From an uncultured Clostridia bacterium (lineage in GTDB: Bacteria; Bacillota; Clostridia; Lachnospirales; Lachnospiraceae), in the NCBI GenBank assembly GCA_937896665.1, contig CALBNS010000041.1:1-18938 (forward strand): a stretch of DNA of 18,938 nt, in the 5' to 3' direction. Positions 1-5,499 of the stretch are shown in pieces. The notes under the pieces were generated by a model, which saw nothing but the letters and a program-made list of their open reading frames with translations, did not search any database and was not told the DNA's origin. A program made the translations under genes and the position numbers. Each line of letters starts with the position of its first letter. Within the stretch, counting starts at the first letter, position 1.

Positions 1-5
1 AATAC

Positions 6-41
6 GTCAAAGCCAGTAAAATCAATAGATTTGGGCTTGAC
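6..41. repeat. imperfect inverted repeat upstream of mobC (possible oriT-side element)
   Basis: GTCAA at 6-10 is the reverse complement of TTGAC at 37-41, and the arms continue imperfectly inward (AGCC against GGCT). It lies directly upstream of mobC and the relaxase, a place where origins of transfer are often found. The arms are short and the window starts here, so the oriT idea is only an inference. Confidence 0.2.
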
Positions 42-56
42 AGAATAGGAAGGAAC

Positions 57-443
57 ATGGCACCGAAGAAAAAAAGAAATGAAATGAAACACTCTAATAT
101 CATTTGTTTAAGATTAAGTGACATTGAATTAGAGTTAGTCAATCATGCCGCTTCTCAGGCGAAATTATCCCGTTCTGATTATCTGAGGAACTTGATTTTA
201 GATCACAAAATGGCAATACGCTATGAGGTTGTAATTGAAAGTAAGACAATAAAAATGCTTTTAGCAGAGTATGGAAAAATCGGCTCTAATCTCAATCAGG
301 TCGCAAAATATTTCAATACAGGAGGAGCGTACTCTAAATCTGTAACAAACGAAATCCAGCAATGCCTTTACGACCTATATAGGTTAAAAAAGGAACTGCT
401 AAAAATGATAGGTGATTATCGTGGCAATAGTGAAACATATTAA
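57..443 (+). CDS. mobC: MobC-like relaxosome accessory protein
   Basis: A 128-residue basic protein with an N-terminal ribbon-helix-helix-like part (about 12-50, with the LSRSDYLRNLIL helix) followed by the segment GKIGSNLNQVAKYF at 73-86. That segment is the hallmark of MobC-type plasmid and ICE mobilization proteins, which bind oriT DNA and help the relaxase nick it. AGGAAGGA at 47-54 lies very close to the ATG; an internal ATG at 84 has no better ribosome binding site, so 57 is kept. The last codons overlap the start of the relaxase gene, so the two are translationally coupled and probably act in one relaxosome. The family is clear; the DNA target is unknown. Confidence 0.85.
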   Translation: MAPKKKRNEMKHSNIICLRLSDIELELVNHAASQAKLSRSDYLRNLILDHKMAIRYEVVIESKTIKMLLAEYGKIGSNLNQVAKYFNTGGAYSKSVTNEIQQCLYDLYRLKKELLKMIGDYRGNSETY

Positions 444-1968
444 AAGTCGGAATGCAAACTATTCAGATGCTCTGAATTATCTCATCTTCCAGCATGATGA
501 ATCAACCGGAAAAATGATTCTCGATGAATTTAATCGGCCACTGCGAAGAGATGAATTATATGTGGATGGTCTAAACTGTAATCCCGATACTTTTGATGTT
601 GAATGCTGCGAATGTAATGAACATTTTAAAAAGAACCGAAACAGATCTGAAATCAAAAGTCATCACTATATCATCAGTTATGATCCTGCCGATGCTATTG
701 GATGTGATCTGACGGGAGAAAAAGCACAGGCTCTGTCTTTAGAACTTGCAAAGAAAATATTTCCCGGATATCAGGCTCTTATCGTGACACATACTGATGG
801 GCACAATAGTTCCGGCAATATCCATACACACATTGTGATCAACAGCGTCCGTAAGGAAGCTGTCAGAAGGCAGAGTTACATGGATAAACCCCATGAAGAA
901 ATTGCTGGATACAAACACCGATCCACAAATAAATTCCTGAATTATTTCAAAAAGGAAATTATGGATATGTGCATCCAGGAGGGACTTCATCAGGTTGATC
1001 TTCTCTCTCCGGCTGAAACAAAAATCACACAGGCTGAATATATGGCGCAAAAATCCGGGCAGAAAAAATTAGAAGAGACAAACAAAAAAATCATTGCAGA
1101 TGGGTTGAAACCAACTGCCACTACATTTCAGACACAGAAGCAAGAACTCCGAAATGCCATCAAAGAATGCAGCTCGCATTCTAAAAGCTTTCAGGAATTT
1201 CAATCTCTGCTTTTTGAAAAATATCAGATTTCCGTCATTGAAGAAAGAGGAAGATATCGTTATCTCCATCCGGATCGGGACAAACGGATTACAGAGAAGG
1301 CTTTGGGAACTCAATACGGCAAAGAACATTTAGAACAGCTCTTCTTACGAAAAGATCCGATAACCATTCTTTATGTCAGATCTCATTTACGGCTGGTGGT
1401 GGATCTCCAGAAAAATGTGAAAGCAATGCAAAGTCCCGGATATGCTCATCGGGTAAAAATATCCAATCTTCAGGAAATGGCAAATACCATTATCTATGTG
1501 CAAGAACATGGATACAATACCCAAACTGAATTAAAAGATGCCTTTTCCGAATCTCAAAAACAGTTAGATCAGGCAACAGAGCAGCTTATGGAAATGAATG
1601 CAGATTTGAAAAACATCAACCGTCAGATCCATTACACCGGACAATATTTTGCACAGAAAGCACTCTATACCGAATTTTTAAAAGCGAAAAACAAAGGCAG
1701 ATTCCGAAAGGAACACACTGCTGAAATTCAAGCATATGAAGAAGCCCGTGACTGGCTGAAATCTTTTTATCCCGATGGAAAGATGCTTCCTATCAAAACA
1801 TTGAAGGAACAAAAAGCCAGCTTGCAGGAACAGATCGACCAGCAAAAATCATCCATCCGATCTCTAAAGGATCTGACACAAGATTTAAGAACCGTAGACA
1901 AAAATGTGGAAGCAATTCTCCACAACCAGGTTCCCAAAAAACAAAAGACACGGGAACCCGAATTATAA
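421..1968 (+). CDS. relaxase/mobilization nuclease (MobA/VirD2-like)
   Basis: This is the DNA-strand transferase of conjugation, which nicks oriT and pilots the strand into the secretion channel. The N-terminal nuclease domain covers about 1-250. The metal-binding histidine motif is present as H124, H128, H135 and H137 (the end reads NIHTHIVINS), and candidate catalytic tyrosines are Y14 and Y20 in the first motif. From about 320 to the end the protein is charged and helical with coiled-coil character. An upstream in-frame GTG at 412 is possible. The GTG at 421 is chosen because AGGTGA lies 5 bases before it and the product begins MAIVKHI, as Firmicutes relaxases usually do. It overlaps mobC by 23 bases. 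At 515 residues it looks full length, and no disruption is seen. Confidence 0.9.
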   Translation: MAIVKHIKSRNANYSDALNYLIFQHDESTGKMILDEFNRPLRRDELYVDGLNCNPDTFDVECCECNEHFKKNRNRSEIKSHHYIISYDPADAIGCDLTGEKAQALSLELAKKIFPGYQALIVTHTDGHNSSGNIHTHIVINSVRKEAVRRQSYMDKPHEEIAGYKHRSTNKFLNYFKKEIMDMCIQEGLHQVDLLSPAETKITQAEYMAQKSGQKKLEETNKKIIADGLKPTATTFQTQKQELRNAIKECSSHSKSFQEFQSLLFEKYQISVIEERGRYRYLHPDRDKRITEKALGTQYGKEHLEQLFLRKDPITILYVRSHLRLVVDLQKNVKAMQSPGYAHRVKISNLQEMANTIIYVQEHGYNTQTELKDAFSESQKQLDQATEQLMEMNADLKNINRQIHYTGQYFAQKALYTEFLKAKNKGRFRKEHTAEIQAYEEARDWLKSFYPDGKMLPIKTLKEQKASLQEQIDQQKSSIRSLKDLTQDLRTVDKNVEAILHNQVPKKQKTREPEL

Positions 1969-1995
1969 ATCATTTTACAAAGGAGGAATTACAAT

Positions 1996-2322
1996 ATGAC
2001 ACAAAATGAATTTAATGTTGTCCTTGAACAACAATATCGAAAATGTGCCAATGTCCTGGCACACAAGAAAAAAGAATACACCGGAGACCGCATTGACCGC
2101 CTGAGTGCGTTTAAAATCGCTGCCTCATTACAGGGATGCACACCTAAGGCTGCTCTGGCAGGAATGATGTCGAAGCATGTCGTATCTCTCTATGATATGT
2201 GTTACTCTTCGCTGCTCCAATTTGACTTAGAACAATGGGATGAGAAGATTACAGACTGCATCAACTATCTCATTCTGCTGAAAGCATTGATAAAGGAGGA
2301 ACAAGCCTATGGATCACATTGA
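1996..2322 (+). CDS. small helical protein, possible all-alpha NTP pyrophosphohydrolase-like
   Basis: A 108-residue helical protein preceded by AAAGGAGG at 1979-1986. Recognisable blocks are HKKKEYTGDR (23-32), SKHVVSLYDM (59-68) and WDEKITDCINYLILLKAL (81-98). The pairing of a KH..S block with an E-K-x-x-D-x-x-N-Y helix recalls small phage and ICE proteins linked to nucleotide modification (the DUF1599-like group) and the metal-binding helices of MazG/dUTPase-type pyrophosphatases. That assignment is inference from pattern only. Context supports nucleotide metabolism: its end overlaps thyX by 14 bases, and thyX overlaps dut. If the three act together, this protein could hydrolyse or sense an unwanted deoxynucleotide. 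It might also be an unrelated ICE hypothetical protein. Confidence 0.6.
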   Translation: MTQNEFNVVLEQQYRKCANVLAHKKKEYTGDRIDRLSAFKIAASLQGCTPKAALAGMMSKHVVSLYDMCYSSLLQFDLEQWDEKITDCINYLILLKALIKEEQAYGSH

Positions 2323-3088
2323 GACAAAGATTTTAAATAGTTATACCATTCAGGAAGCGGCTCAAAACATGGTATTTGCAGCAAGGCTTACTCAACAAGG
2401 ACATTCCATTCAAAACATGGATGATCTTATGGCTCTTTATCAGAAATCTTTTACGGATAAAACAGTAGACCGGATTGCCAGTCTTCCCCACCCAACCGTA
2501 CAGAAATTTACGGTGATCACCGTTGCGATTGTAGGTGCAAGCAGACGTTTTCTTGCACAGATCACTCGTCATCAAAACGAAGTAAAATTCATGAGTGCAT
2601 CTCTGCAATATAGCAACTATTCAGAAAGAGCTGCATTTACGATCCCATATGAAATCCTTTTTTCCGAACAGAGATACATTGATCTCTATCTGCAAAGCTG
2701 CTTATCGAATCTCAGATGTTATCAGGAATTGTGTTCTGTGGGATTTCATCATGATTCTGCAGGATATGCCCTTCCCCATGCTTTAAGAAATATTCTGATT
2801 ATCTGCGCTACACCTTATGAGTGGAAACATATGATCAGTCAGCGCATCTGCAGGAGAAATACCGACGAAACAAGAATTGTGATGTTGGATATCTGGCAGA
2901 AGCTATATGAATTCGATCCGGTGTTATTTTCACCGAAGCTGACCGGTCCTTTCTGCCAGCGGGGATGTTGTGAAGAAGGTACTATGTCCTGTGGAATTCC
3001 TATTCCAAAAGAATGGTCTCCACTAGAAATAATGAAAGCAGATTATCCTCTGCTCGTAGAAGGGAGGGAAGCTGTTTATGAAAATTAA
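2309..3088 (+). CDS. thyX: divergent flavin-dependent thymidylate synthase (ThyX-like)
   Basis: ThyX converts dUMP to dTMP using FAD, NADPH and methylene-tetrahydrofolate. This 259-residue protein has the ThyX layout: ASRRFLAQITRHQ (77-89), the substrate loop ending SLQYSNYS (98-105), LPHALRN (155-161), then the C-terminal helix with TPYEW and SQRICRRNTDET (177-187). Key positions are altered. The RHR signature reads RHQ (87-89), the Ser-x-Arg-Tyr of the dUMP loop reads SLQY, one residue is added between them, and the usual Ala-Gln-x-Glu in the last motif reads NTDE. A cysteine-rich stretch, CQRGCC, lies near the C-terminus. The start is an ATG after AAGGAGGAAC inside the end of the preceding gene; the gene's own end overlaps dut by 11 bases. 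Fold assignment is fairly secure; that it still makes dTMP is less certain. Confidence 0.78.
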   Translation: MDHIETKILNSYTIQEAAQNMVFAARLTQQGHSIQNMDDLMALYQKSFTDKTVDRIASLPHPTVQKFTVITVAIVGASRRFLAQITRHQNEVKFMSASLQYSNYSERAAFTIPYEILFSEQRYIDLYLQSCLSNLRCYQELCSVGFHHDSAGYALPHALRNILIICATPYEWKHMISQRICRRNTDETRIVMLDIWQKLYEFDPVLFSPKLTGPFCQRGCCEEGTMSCGIPIPKEWSPLEIMKADYPLLVEGREAVYEN

Positions 3089-3491
3089 ATTGATCGATTT
3101 TGGATTAGAGAAAGATCATTATCCCTTCCGACCTCATGAAAACGATGCCGGTGCTGATGTATATATGCCTTATAACTACACATTAAAACCAGGTGAGATT
3201 GCAAGAATTCCCTTAGGATTTGGTCTCATGATTCCGGATGGATATGCCGGTTACGTCTTTCCAAGAAGCAGCATGGCAGCAAAAGGATTGGTCTGCGAAC
3301 TTCCGCCTATTGATTCCGGATATCGAGGAGAAATTCATGCCATCATCAGTAATGTTAGTTCAGAATCCCAAATACTCCGCAAAGATACCCGTGTAGGACA
3401 ACTGGTTATCACTCCTGTTCTAATCGCCGACTTTGTTCTGGATCTCGGAGAAGCAAGAGATATCGGTGCTTTCGGAAGTACCGGGGAATAA
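3078..3491 (+). CDS. dut: dUTP diphosphatase (trimeric dUTPase family)
   Basis: Hydrolyses dUTP to dUMP and pyrophosphate, which keeps uracil out of DNA and supplies the ThyX substrate. All five family motifs are in order in 137 residues: DAGADVY (23-29), PRSSMAAKG (62-70), IDSGYRGEIH with the catalytic Asp79 (78-87), RVGQLVI (105-111), and RDIGAFGSTG (127-136, the glycine-rich P-loop-like tail). Length is normal for the homotrimeric enzyme. The ATG lies inside the end of thyX and follows AGGGAGGG at 3061-3068, so translation is coupled. Presence of dut directly after thyX argues that the element carries its own dUTP to dUMP to dTMP route. Confidence 0.93.
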   Translation: MKIKLIDFGLEKDHYPFRPHENDAGADVYMPYNYTLKPGEIARIPLGFGLMIPDGYAGYVFPRSSMAAKGLVCELPPIDSGYRGEIHAIISNVSSESQILRKDTRVGQLVITPVLIADFVLDLGEARDIGAFGSTGE

Positions 3492-3508
3492 TCCCCCCTA
3501 TAAAATCA

Positions 3509-3540
3509 GAGGTGCCGAATGATTTATCATTTGACACCTC
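3509..3540 (+). promoter_or_regulatory. hairpin overlapping a possible promoter of the XRE gene
   Basis: GAGGTG at 3509-3514 pairs with CACCTC at 3535-3540, and inside it AATGA pairs with TCATT around a TTTA loop, with a small internal bulge. The right arm includes an exact TTGACA (3531-3536) that could be a -35 box, with a weak TAACTT 16 bases further on. There is no T-run, so it is not a standard terminator. It may be an operator for the repressor encoded just downstream. Confidence 0.4.
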
Positions 3541-3577
3541 GCACAATCAAAATAACTTACAGAAAGGAATTACTACT

Positions 3578-3853
3578 ATGATTACGTTTGGAAGAAAATT
3601 AAAACATTTGAGACAGAAAAATCATCTCACACAAAAAGAACTCGGTATCGCACTTGGCTTCCCGGAAGATTCTGCGGATGTCAGAATTGCACAATACGAA
3701 GCGGATGCAAGAAAGCCTCGTGATGAAATCCTTGCTAAAATGGCTAAAATGCTTTGCGTACCAGTTGATATCCTCACCGTTCCGGTATTATCCGAACCCA
3801 AAGAATATGAGGCTGCATCCTTCTGGATGCATGAACTTGCTGCAGAATTATAA
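3578..3853 (+). CDS. XRE-family helix-turn-helix regulator
   Basis: A 91-residue DNA-binding protein of the Cro/C1 type. The helix-turn-helix covers about residues 5-60: FGRKLKHLRQKNHLTQKELG, then the recognition helix region VRIAQYEADARKPR, then DEILAKMAKMLCVPVDIL. The ATG at 3578 is chosen because AGAAAGGAA lies 9 bases upstream and the protein then begins at the domain edge; the in-frame ATG at 3512 lies inside the hairpin and has no ribosome binding site. Proteins of this size in ICEs usually repress their own promoter or the transfer genes. It is co-directional with the relaxase/nucleotide genes but separated from dut by 86 bases with its own possible promoter. Confidence 0.85.
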   Translation: MITFGRKLKHLRQKNHLTQKELGIALGFPEDSADVRIAQYEADARKPRDEILAKMAKMLCVPVDILTVPVLSEPKEYEAASFWMHELAAEL

Positions 3854-3878
3854 CTTATTTTAAATATTCTAGTGCAAA

Positions 3879-3907
3879 AAGCAGGAGATCATTCAGATTT
3901 CCTGCTT
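3879..3907 (+). terminator. hairpin after the XRE gene, probable weak terminator
   Basis: AAGCAGGA at 3879-3886 is perfectly complementary to TCCTGCTT at 3900-3907 with a 13-base loop. It lies 26 bases after the XRE stop codon. The following TAATATG is not a proper T-run, so termination may be weak; on the other strand the left arm is preceded by AAAA, giving a short U-run. Confidence 0.5.
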
Positions 3908-3963
3908 AATATGACTATGAATATTTAATTGTGAGCAGTCTAGCAGTTATGCAAACTGGAATT

Positions 3964-4344
3964 TTATTCTTTGTCGTTCAAAAGTTTATTTACTCTTTCA
4001 ACTGGAAATCTGTCTTCAATGTCAATTATTTCAAATAAATTTAGGGGTAATTCTTTCTCTCCAATCAGAGTAAGATATTCATTAACAGCTCTGCGGTCAA
4101 TCATAATTTTCCCATGACCGTCCCAATGACGATTGCTCTCTCTCTTTTTCAAGCCAGAAATCCAATATTCATCGCCGTTTTCAATATCTACATAGTTAGA
4201 ATAACCACCATTATATTTTTGAAAAGCATGGTCATTAAAGTAAATGGTTTTCTTGGTTTTTGAAGTTTTCACATATCCAATCCATGCTGGAGCATCATCA
4301 GAATATCCTGTTTTTAGTTCAATATACATTAAATCTTTAATCAT
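3964..4344 (-). CDS. conserved small protein of unknown function
   Basis: A 126-residue soluble protein preceded by AGGAGTG about 9 bases before the ATG. It is rich in aromatic and charged residues with recognisable stretches AWIGYVKTSKTKKTIYFN (20-37), YSNYVDIENGDEYWISGLKK (48-67) and RHWDGHGKIMIDRRAVNEYL (72-91). I recall similar small proteins scattered across many bacteria as hypothetical proteins, sometimes mislabelled as an isoprenoid enzyme; it has no resemblance to that enzyme here. No signal peptide, membrane segment or catalytic motif was seen. It is transcribed away from the blaI region, probably after the zinc-ribbon gene at 4415. The function is unknown. Confidence 0.7.
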   Translation of the reverse strand: MIKDLMYIELKTGYSDDAPAWIGYVKTSKTKKTIYFNDHAFQKYNGGYSNYVDIENGDEYWISGLKKRESNRHWDGHGKIMIDRRAVNEYLTLIGEKELPLNLFEIIDIEDRFPVERVNKLLNDKE

Positions 4345-4414
4345 TTATATCACTCCTAAATTCTTATTTTTCCATTGCTTTATCAGCTAAACAAACTGAA
4401 ATTTTCTTATGCTC

Positions 4415-4657
4415 CTATTCTATTTTACAACCACAGTATGGACAATATTCTTCACCGTTTATAGGTGCTACCCTCAATAATTTACCACAGAATGGACAGC
4501 GATTTTTAATTGCAATTGTGATTAAGTCTATTATAAGTAATACCACTCCAATTTTTGCAAATATCATCCAATCAGCAATACATGAAATTAAAATAACTAT
4601 TCCTAAAAAAATACCAACAATCCTGCAAATTGTTCTAAATAATTTGAATGAACTCAT
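4415..4657 (-). CDS. small membrane protein with C-terminal zinc ribbon
   Basis: An 80-residue protein with two hydrophobic segments (about 9-25 and 29-49) followed by a C-terminal zinc ribbon, CPFCGK (54-59) and CPYCG (72-76), a Cys4 knuckle pair. AAGGAG lies 7 bases before the ATG. Such proteins probably sit in the cytoplasmic membrane with the zinc ribbon in the cytoplasm; no specific role is known. A gap of 70 bases separates it from the unknown gene at 3964, and the two may be cotranscribed from the promoter near 4690. Confidence 0.65.
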   Translation of the reverse strand: MSSFKLFRTICRIVGIFLGIVILISCIADWMIFAKIGVVLLIIDLITIAIKNRCPFCGKLLRVAPINGEEYCPYCGCKIE

Positions 4658-4677
4658 TATTATGCTCCTTAATGTGT

Positions 4678-4705
4678 ATCATAGTATGACGATTCTCTAA
4701 GACAA
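4678..4705 (-). promoter_or_regulatory. possible sigma-A promoter for the zinc-ribbon gene
   Basis: Read on the minus strand, TTGTCT (4700-4705) and TATGAT (4678-4683) are separated by 16 bases and lie just ahead of the AAGGAG and ATG of the gene at 4415-4657. Fit to consensus is moderate. Confidence 0.4.
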
Positions 4706-4869
4706 TGTAACATAGGCATTAAGTAGATACTATCAAGCTTCAGTTAAAAATAAGTAAATTCACATTTGTTGCTTACATTATACTTCATCAACCTAAAGAA
4801 TGAAAGATATATCCTTTTTCTATAGTTCAAAATAAATCCTGTCTTAATACTGCTTAACCAATTTATCGT

Positions 4870-5037
4870 TTAATTGTTGCACTGAATCACCTTGCTGCAC
4901 TCAAACAAAACAATGCCATTTTGATCCGTTACTACAAAATAATCGACATTTTGAAAATTGATTCCTTATATTGGGCTTTAACTCAAAATATTCTCTCCCA
5001 AATATCTTTTATCATATTTTTTATTTTCCTTAGACAT
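4870..5037 (-). pseudogene. possible decayed ORF in the gap before blaI
   Basis: The 456 bases between 4658 and 5113 hold no intact gene. On the minus strand one frame starts at ATG 5035-5037 (MSKENKKYDKRYLGEN), is broken by two stops, and then reads FQNVDYFVVTDQNGIVLFEC before another stop at 4870. The later stretch looks protein-like in composition. The same frame stays open for another 41 codons, to 4744. It may be a gene remnant, but in DNA this AT-rich it could be chance, and no family was recognised. The rest of the gap contains only the two promoters listed. Confidence 0.2.
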
Positions 5038-5045
5038 TTCGGAAA

Positions 5046-5074
5046 TTGACAATCCCCTTATTCACATTTATAAT
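5046..5074 (+). promoter_or_regulatory. consensus promoter of blaI-blaR1
   Basis: TTGACA (5046-5051) and TATAAT (5069-5074) are both exact consensus and separated by the ideal 17 bases. This is a very strong sigma-A promoter, as expected for an operon held down by a repressor. The predicted start of transcription, about 5081, falls at the edge of the operator-like dyad. Confidence 0.88.
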
Positions 5075-5078
5075 ACTT

Positions 5079-5096
5079 ATATTACAATCGTAAGAT
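5079..5096 (+). promoter_or_regulatory. BlaI-type operator at the blaI start site
   Basis: TTACAATCGTAA at 5082-5093 is a dyad (TTAC/GTAA) that matches the BlaI/MecI/CopY operator pattern TACAnnTGTA except for one base (C in place of T). The full 18 bases, ATATTACAATCGTAAGAT, recur with two changes at 12671-12688. Its place just after the -10 box fits repression by the product of the gene that follows. Confidence 0.75.
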
Positions 5097-5113
5097 TTTA
5101 AAGGAGAAACATT

Positions 5114-5482
5114 ATGAATACACTTCCACAAATTTCCGAAGCTGAGTTTGAGATCATGAAAATCGTATGGAAATACGCACCCATCAGCACAAATGAAATA
5201 ACAGAAAAACTATTGCAGACTACTACCTGGAGTCCCAAAACAATCCAAACTCTGATCAAACGTCTTGTAACAAAAGGCGCCCTCACATACGAAAAGCAGA
5301 GTCGTATGTTTGTTTATACTCCGGCAGTAAAAGAAAGCGAGTACATCCGACAAGAAAGTAATTCCTTTCTGAACCGCTATTATGATGGGGATATTACCGC
5401 TATGGTATCTGCCTATATAGAAAATGACAAATTATCGGAATCAGAACTGGATACTCTTCGTACTCTTCTTTCACGGAAATAG
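5114..5482 (+). CDS. blaI: BlaI/MecI-family transcriptional repressor
   Basis: A 122-residue winged-helix repressor. ISEAEFEIMKIVWKY (7-21), STNEITEKL (25-33), the recognition helix WSPKTIQTLIKRLVTKGAL (39-57) and the wing with FVYTPAV (66-72) are typical. The C-terminal dimerisation helices follow. BlaI dimers bind dyad operators and are lost when beta-lactam-activated BlaR1 triggers their cleavage. The scissile Asn-Phe of the staphylococcal proteins aligns here with Ala100-Tyr101, so the cleavage site may differ. AAGGAG at 5101-5106 precedes the ATG. It is followed 17 bases later by blaR1 and almost certainly autoregulated through the operator at 5082. Confidence 0.93.
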   Translation: MNTLPQISEAEFEIMKIVWKYAPISTNEITEKLLQTTTWSPKTIQTLIKRLVTKGALTYEKQSRMFVYTPAVKESEYIRQESNSFLNRYYDGDITAMVSAYIENDKLSESELDTLRTLLSRK

Positions 5483-5499
5483 AAAAGGGAGGAAATAAT

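Noticed and set aside
739..1329. Two minus-strand frames inside the relaxase gene
   Set aside because: They lie opposite a protein with clear relaxase motifs, have no ribosome binding sites and resemble no family.
4066..4080. GTAAGAT at about 4071 as an operator
   Set aside because: It lacks the TACA half-site at the right distance and lies inside a coding region.
4518..4700. 60-residue plus-strand frame
   Set aside because: It is antisense to the zinc-ribbon membrane gene, which has a good ribosome binding site and Cys4 motif; this frame has neither.
4697..4712. GACAATGTAAC near 4701 as a further BlaI operator
   Set aside because: The half-site spacing is one base short and the GTAAGAT extension shared by the other three sites is missing.
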